Shown piece by piece: positions 60,009-64,000 of a DNA stretch of 64,000 nt. A program made the translations under genes and the position numbers. The notes under the pieces were generated by a model, which was not told the origin of the DNA, ran no database searches, and worked only from the letters and a program-made list of their open reading frames with translations. The stretch comes from Allodiplogaster sudhausi (Eukaryota; Nematoda; Chromadorea; Rhabditida; Diplogasteridae). The first letter of the stretch is position 1. Each line of letters begins with the position of its first letter. The DNA is taken from assembly GCA_945643635.1 (NCBI GenBank), contig CALZFC010000243.1:450001-514000 (forward strand), given 5' to 3'.

Positions 60009-62084
60009 TCAGAGAACAGTTTCGTCAGCGATTTCACAGTGCAGTAGCTGCCGACAGACGGAGCCAATGAGAAGGTGATTCTGGAAGCGTGCGGATACCG
60101 AGGAAGCCGAGATCTCGGAGCCGTCATTCGCGTAGATCTAAACTCTTGCTTCTGTTATCTATGAAAAGATGAAAGAGGAAGAAAAGAGTACAACAACCTC
60201 TGTGATGACTGGCTGCCTTGCAGGATCTTCGTATTTCAATCGAAGTACCTGTAGTATAAGACCATAAATACATATATTCAAACAAAAAAAATTTGGTTTG
60301 AGAAACCATTAAAAAATACATATGTATGTATGTACATATGCACATATTTGCATAATTTGTAGTAATCACAAACCTGCGACGGCGCAAAAATCTTCATGTT
60401 AGAGCAATCTGACATATGGACGGCTGCCTGAGAGAAATTAATATAATTAGAAGTGATCAATTTTATATGATTCGCTAATAACAAGAGCCATCTTCGAATT
60501 TTTTTATTCCATTTTTCAGTTAAATTTTTATTCATGATTTTTTTTTGTGAATGATGAAACAATTTTGAAGTCAATGTCTGAAAAGATAACGAGATGCATG
60601 ATGGGATGGGCGCCGGCGTAGACGGCGCCGTCGCTGCCGAACAAGAGATTGTCAGGGACGGTGTGCACGGCAGTCTGCGACAGCAGAGTCAGCTCCACGT
60701 CTCTTATTCGGAACACGTCGATTCGCTCCGCGATCGTCATCGACATGTAGAGAACTCTTCTCGAATCGTCGTAGAGAATTCCATTCGGGCCAGGGAGACC
60801 ATCGAGCAGCACTCGAGTGTCCTATCAAAAGATCTCTAATATTTATTTTTATTTTCAATAGGTTATGTTCCATTCTCTCTCTCTCGCTCTTATATGTAAA
60901 GACGTACTCTCTCCCTTTAACAAGGTTCTTTTAGAGTACTTTCAGATTGAACAACCCTGCCGTCGTAATATCCGATGCTTCCGGTTTGGCGACTCAAGAG
61001 AATCTCAGCGATGTTCGCGCCCATGGTTTGCGCGGCGCCATCGTTGGACCAGATGAAGGAGTTCGGGCCGGTGGCCGTGATGTCGTTGGGCCTGGACACA
61101 AAGTATGCGTATTACCTCAAACAGTACCTCTTTCAAAGCCTGTCAACATTTAGAAAAAGTACCTGATAAGCGCGTCTCCTTTGACCGATTTCACATGAAC
61201 CAGGGCCTTGGACTTTTTGTCGTAGTCGAAAACCTGTTAACCATAAGAATGAAACCGATCATTTCAATATAACACTGAATAAATATGAGTAAATCATTTC
61301 ATATAAGAAGAGAGGGCAAAACAGATCCAAACCTCGACAGAGTGCTTGAAAGCGTTGTCATGATTAATGACAAAGAGTCGAATCACACCGTTCACAACTC
61401 AGTGAGAGATTCCGTGGGGATGGAAGTTTGCCTGACAATGTGCATAGTCTCGGAGAGATAAAGGGAGAAGAAAACAGATAATGCAAAAAGAATAGACGAG
61501 AACAGGAGATTAATGAATGAAAATTAATTTAATAAATCCTAACCCGATAGAAGTTCTTGCCAATGAAAGGCAGCTCAATAGCCCTGAGGAGTGAGCTGTG
61601 GTCATTGGTCGGCTGAGAGAAGTTGTACAAGAAGATTCTACCTGAGAAGATGTGGATTGAAGACATGCTAGTCTTGCGGCGAGTGAAGAAGCCTAACCAT
61701 AGTCACCGACCCACATGGACTGCAAGCCGGAAGAGATGAATGCAATGCCCTCTTCTTCCACCACTGTCAAGCCCTCGCTGCCGTGTCCTAACAATCAGGA
61801 TTTATAGTCTATTAACAGTGAAAACCATGACTATCTAATGAAATAAACTCTTCTACATCGATAAAAGGCAATTTCTGACTCGGTCCCTCAACAACGCGGC
61901 AAACGCCCGGACGATGTGAGTGAATCCATTTTCCGTAGTCTAAGCCAGTGCTCAAAAACCAGACAATTCAGTTGTCTATTCTTCCTCTCGCACACTTGAA
62001 AGATGCTTTGAAATCAATTAACTAGAAGTGTAGGAAAGCTGCAAAGACGACGCTCATGAGAGCCACGACGATCCAAGTCTTCAT
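60009..62084 (-). CDS. MEC-6/paraoxonase-like membrane protein, with in-frame TGA
   Basis: Paraoxonase fold (six-bladed propeller); nematode members such as MEC-6 and POML-1 are membrane-anchored and act in maturation of DEG/ENaC channels. Exons (minus): 62084-62023, 61950-61880, 61787-61707, 61641-61544, 61431-61333, 61233-61163, 61091-60956, 60821-60561, 60427-60374, 60248-60198, 60137-60009; 1113 nt, 370 codons plus stop. Residues 2-20 form the uncleaved N-terminal anchor (TWIVVALMSVVFAAFLHF). Then HRPGVCRVVEG (first disulphide Cys), RHGSEGL, PHGIS (His equivalent to PON1 His115), RPNDI and GPNGI and PDNLLF (calcium-site residues), and QLLHCEI (second Cys). The PON1 Asp54 equivalent is Gly. 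Codon 115, TGA at 61399-61401, interrupts the frame right after PHGISH; all else is intact. Confidence 0.85.
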
Positions 62085-63125
62085 TGTGCTGATGAAGTCT
62101 TGCTAACTAATGAACAACCGTCAAAATATGTTTTTAAAACTGAGGGTAAATAATCAATAAGCTCTTAAAAATTTAGCATCACATGCAAATTAGCACTCAA
62201 TGTGTTCAACACAAATGGGAGAATGGAAGAGGAGCTTTTCTTGTATTATGAAAACTAGTACGTCATATACATATACAAATGATGTACGACCAGACGGAAA
62301 GAGATAACGAGGGAGGGAGAGCGGGAGAGAAATGAAGAATGATAGTGTGTGAGAGACAGAGAAAGAGAGACAACAGTGAATTGCCTGAACGGAGTGCAAC
62401 TGACAGTATATTTTGTGTTCCAATATAAAGTACACTACTTTTACTATCCCCTTATCTATACTTGTTTTTGGTGGAGAAAGATAAAGTCCCGCTCGAAATG
62501 TTTGATTACGGTGAATTTCTAAAAATGAATTACAAAAACATGCATATTTGTTGAAATCGAAAGAGTAAAGAGAACGAATGATTGGAAGAAACAATAGTGT
62601 GAACTACAGATGCAGAGAATGCTATTGATCAGTTGGAGGCGAAGTAGAAATAGTGTTGATGTTCTTGAGAGAGAAAGCAAAGTGAAAGATGTAGAGAGGA
62701 AGAGAGTGTGTGATCGAAGAGAGTGCGAGAGAGCAAAATGAAAGATGTAGAGAGGAAGAGAGAGTGTGTGATCGAAGAGAGTGCGAGAGAGCGACGGTGA
62801 ATACCTTGGACTTTTGGACGAGTGAGCATGCAAGCCATTCTATTCTAGCAAGCACACGAAAGTAAAATCTAACCATAAGCACATGCCACAACCAATATTC
62901 ATAGGAAAACAAAGGACTGAATACTTTTCTGTAGCCGGCAAATATAACCCGAGTAACAAATAAGCGATACAACAATGTAATTAAGCTACATTTTTGTGCA
63001 GTTTTTCAATCCCATGAAATTACAAATGGTCGCTTTTGGTAATTTTTATACTTGAAAGTTTTATTGTTTTCTATATATGACAGTAAAAAAAATCCATTGA
63101 TTCAGAATAACTTTTGCAATAACTT
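62085..63125. other. Upstream region of the paraoxonase-like gene
   Basis: No gene recognised. GA-rich stretches on the plus strand occur at 62296-62375. The minus-strand promoter for the paraoxonase-like gene should be here. Confidence 0.45.
62674..62797. repeat. Tandem duplication of about 62 bp
   Basis: The phrase GCAAA(A/G)TGAAAGATGTAGAG then GAAGAGAG..TGTGTGATCG and AAGAGAGTGCGAGAGAGC occurs twice in direct succession, the second copy with two extra bases (AG). Confidence 0.85.
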
Positions 63126-64000
63126 TGTTATATTTATCTTTGAAAACTAAAGAGATATTTCAGGCCTCTTCATTCCCTGCCAGAATCATGTCTCCAACGT
63201 TCTCAAGTATTAATGTTATTTCTAATCGTTCGAAATTTAGGTCGCCTCATTCGCTTCTGATTGCCTCTCCTGCTGGGCATCGAGCCAAGCTCCGCCTACT
63301 CTCCTCCTATTCCTCAGACTGCTTCTCCGCTCCAGAACAGCAGTCTCAGCAGTCTGGCTGGCAGAGCTGGCGAAACTGAAATGTTTTCTGACACCTTGCC
63401 AAATGACACTCTTCTAAAATCATTATTACCAACTGGGATTATTAACTTTATTCCATTATTTATTGTTAATTCTAATTTTCTTCTGTTTTCTTACTTCTTA
63501 TAATAGAAAAATAGCTTACTCGGGTTCTAATAACTGTCGGGAATTTCATTCTTTCATACTGATTGCGTCATAAAAGATTTTCTGATGTCATGCGTGTATA
63601 CTACATGAAACTCTGTACATTGGAACATCACATGGAACTCGGCTGGAAACTTTATCGGGGGAAATTTTGACCAGGGATATAATAGCGGCTTTTTTGAATG
63701 ATTTTGGACATAACTAGATTATGACCAGAACTAGAAATGCCATTCCCCTATCCATAGCAGGTGACCCTTAGACTGGACTCAAGAATATCATGGGTACAGC
63801 TTGGAGATGGGAGAGGCTTCCCGAGGGGCGGGGATTCTAGTGGCGGCGGCCGCACCAGCACTTGCGGCAGGGCGCCGGAATGGAGGTGTGGAGGGCGGAG
63901 GAGGGAACCTCCAGGAAGACCTGGAAAGAGAGAGATAGAGCGATTGGAACTGAGGAAGGACAGGCAAAATTTTATGTTTATTCTGCAATTCCTTTCTTTC
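63126..64000. pseudogene. Partial second copy of the FOCAD 3' end (segmental duplication, right copy)
   Basis: Near-identical to 56228-57335 but with a deletion that removes the end of FOCAD exon 37, the following intron and joins TTCTCAAG to TATTAATG. The remaining exon pieces are out of context and cannot encode FOCAD. The sequence runs to the window end, including the terminal exon of the minus-strand unknown gene (complement near 63806-63915), so a second copy of that gene may continue outside. Confidence 0.85.

Noticed and set aside
63125..63503. Second FOCAD-like coding gene at the window end
   Set aside because: The copy lacks exon ends and an intron and is out of frame; it is a partial duplicate.

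Overview
The window is eukaryotic, gene-dense DNA from a nematode. The evidence is many short exons with phase-consistent splice sites and TTTCAG-type acceptors, a supplementary-type nuclear hormone receptor with a CNGCKTFFRR P-box, and recognisable nematode genes (mitochondrial Hsp70/hsp-6, pen-2, spe-39, a MEC-6/paraoxonase-like protein). Exon structures are larger than typical for Caenorhabditis elegans, so another rhabditid or diplogastrid-like species is likely; I cannot name it.

Layout, left to right. 1.1-6.0 kb (+): 18-exon mitochondrial Hsp70. 7.7-8.4 kb (+): small secreted Gly/Tyr/His-rich protein behind a TATA box. 8.7-22.0 kb, all on the minus strand: tamalin/CYTIP-like PDZ protein (5' end not found), pen-2 (gamma-secretase subunit), prolidase, and a nuclear hormone receptor with a long insert in its ligand-binding domain. 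23.4-28.0 kb (+): type-A DnaJ of the DNAJA2/dnj-19 type, with a 467-bp MITE in intron 3. 28.0-32.5 kb: a TTAA-flanked inverted-repeat element that starts at the DnaJ stop codon and carries decayed BEL/Pao-type gag sequence. 34.0-41.2 kb (+): spe-39/VIPAS39. 41.8-56.8 kb (+): a 38-exon focadhesin (FOCAD) homologue whose intron 23 holds a 3.4-kb foldback-like element built from 42-bp minisatellite arrays. 57.2-57.7 kb (-): 3' end of an unidentified gene. 58.2-58.9 kb (+): possible small membrane protein gene. 60.0-62.1 kb (-): MEC-6/paraoxonase-like gene with an in-frame TGA. 63.1-64.0 kb: a partial second copy of the 56.2-57.3 kb segment.

Functionally, several genes concern protein handling: mitochondrial Hsp70, cytosolic DnaJ, a MEC-6-like putative membrane chaperone, prolidase (last step of proline-rich peptide breakdown), gamma-secretase and endolysosomal traffic (SPE-39). 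I see no evidence that they form a pathway; the shared minus-strand orientation of prolidase, pen-2 and the PDZ gene permits, but does not show, an operon.

Where the sum of reconstructed exons was checked it was divisible by three and gave proteins of family-typical length: Hsp70 664 aa, PEN-2 101 aa, prolidase 488 aa, receptor 626 aa, DnaJ 432 aa, SPE-39 570 aa, FOCAD 1522 aa, paraoxonase-like 370 aa with one internal stop. No tRNA, rRNA or CRISPR array was seen. The most unusual items are the minisatellite foldback element with identical 93-bp termini and a likely 8-bp target duplication, the element inserted at the DnaJ stop codon, the paraoxonase nonsense codon, and GC-AG introns in two genes.
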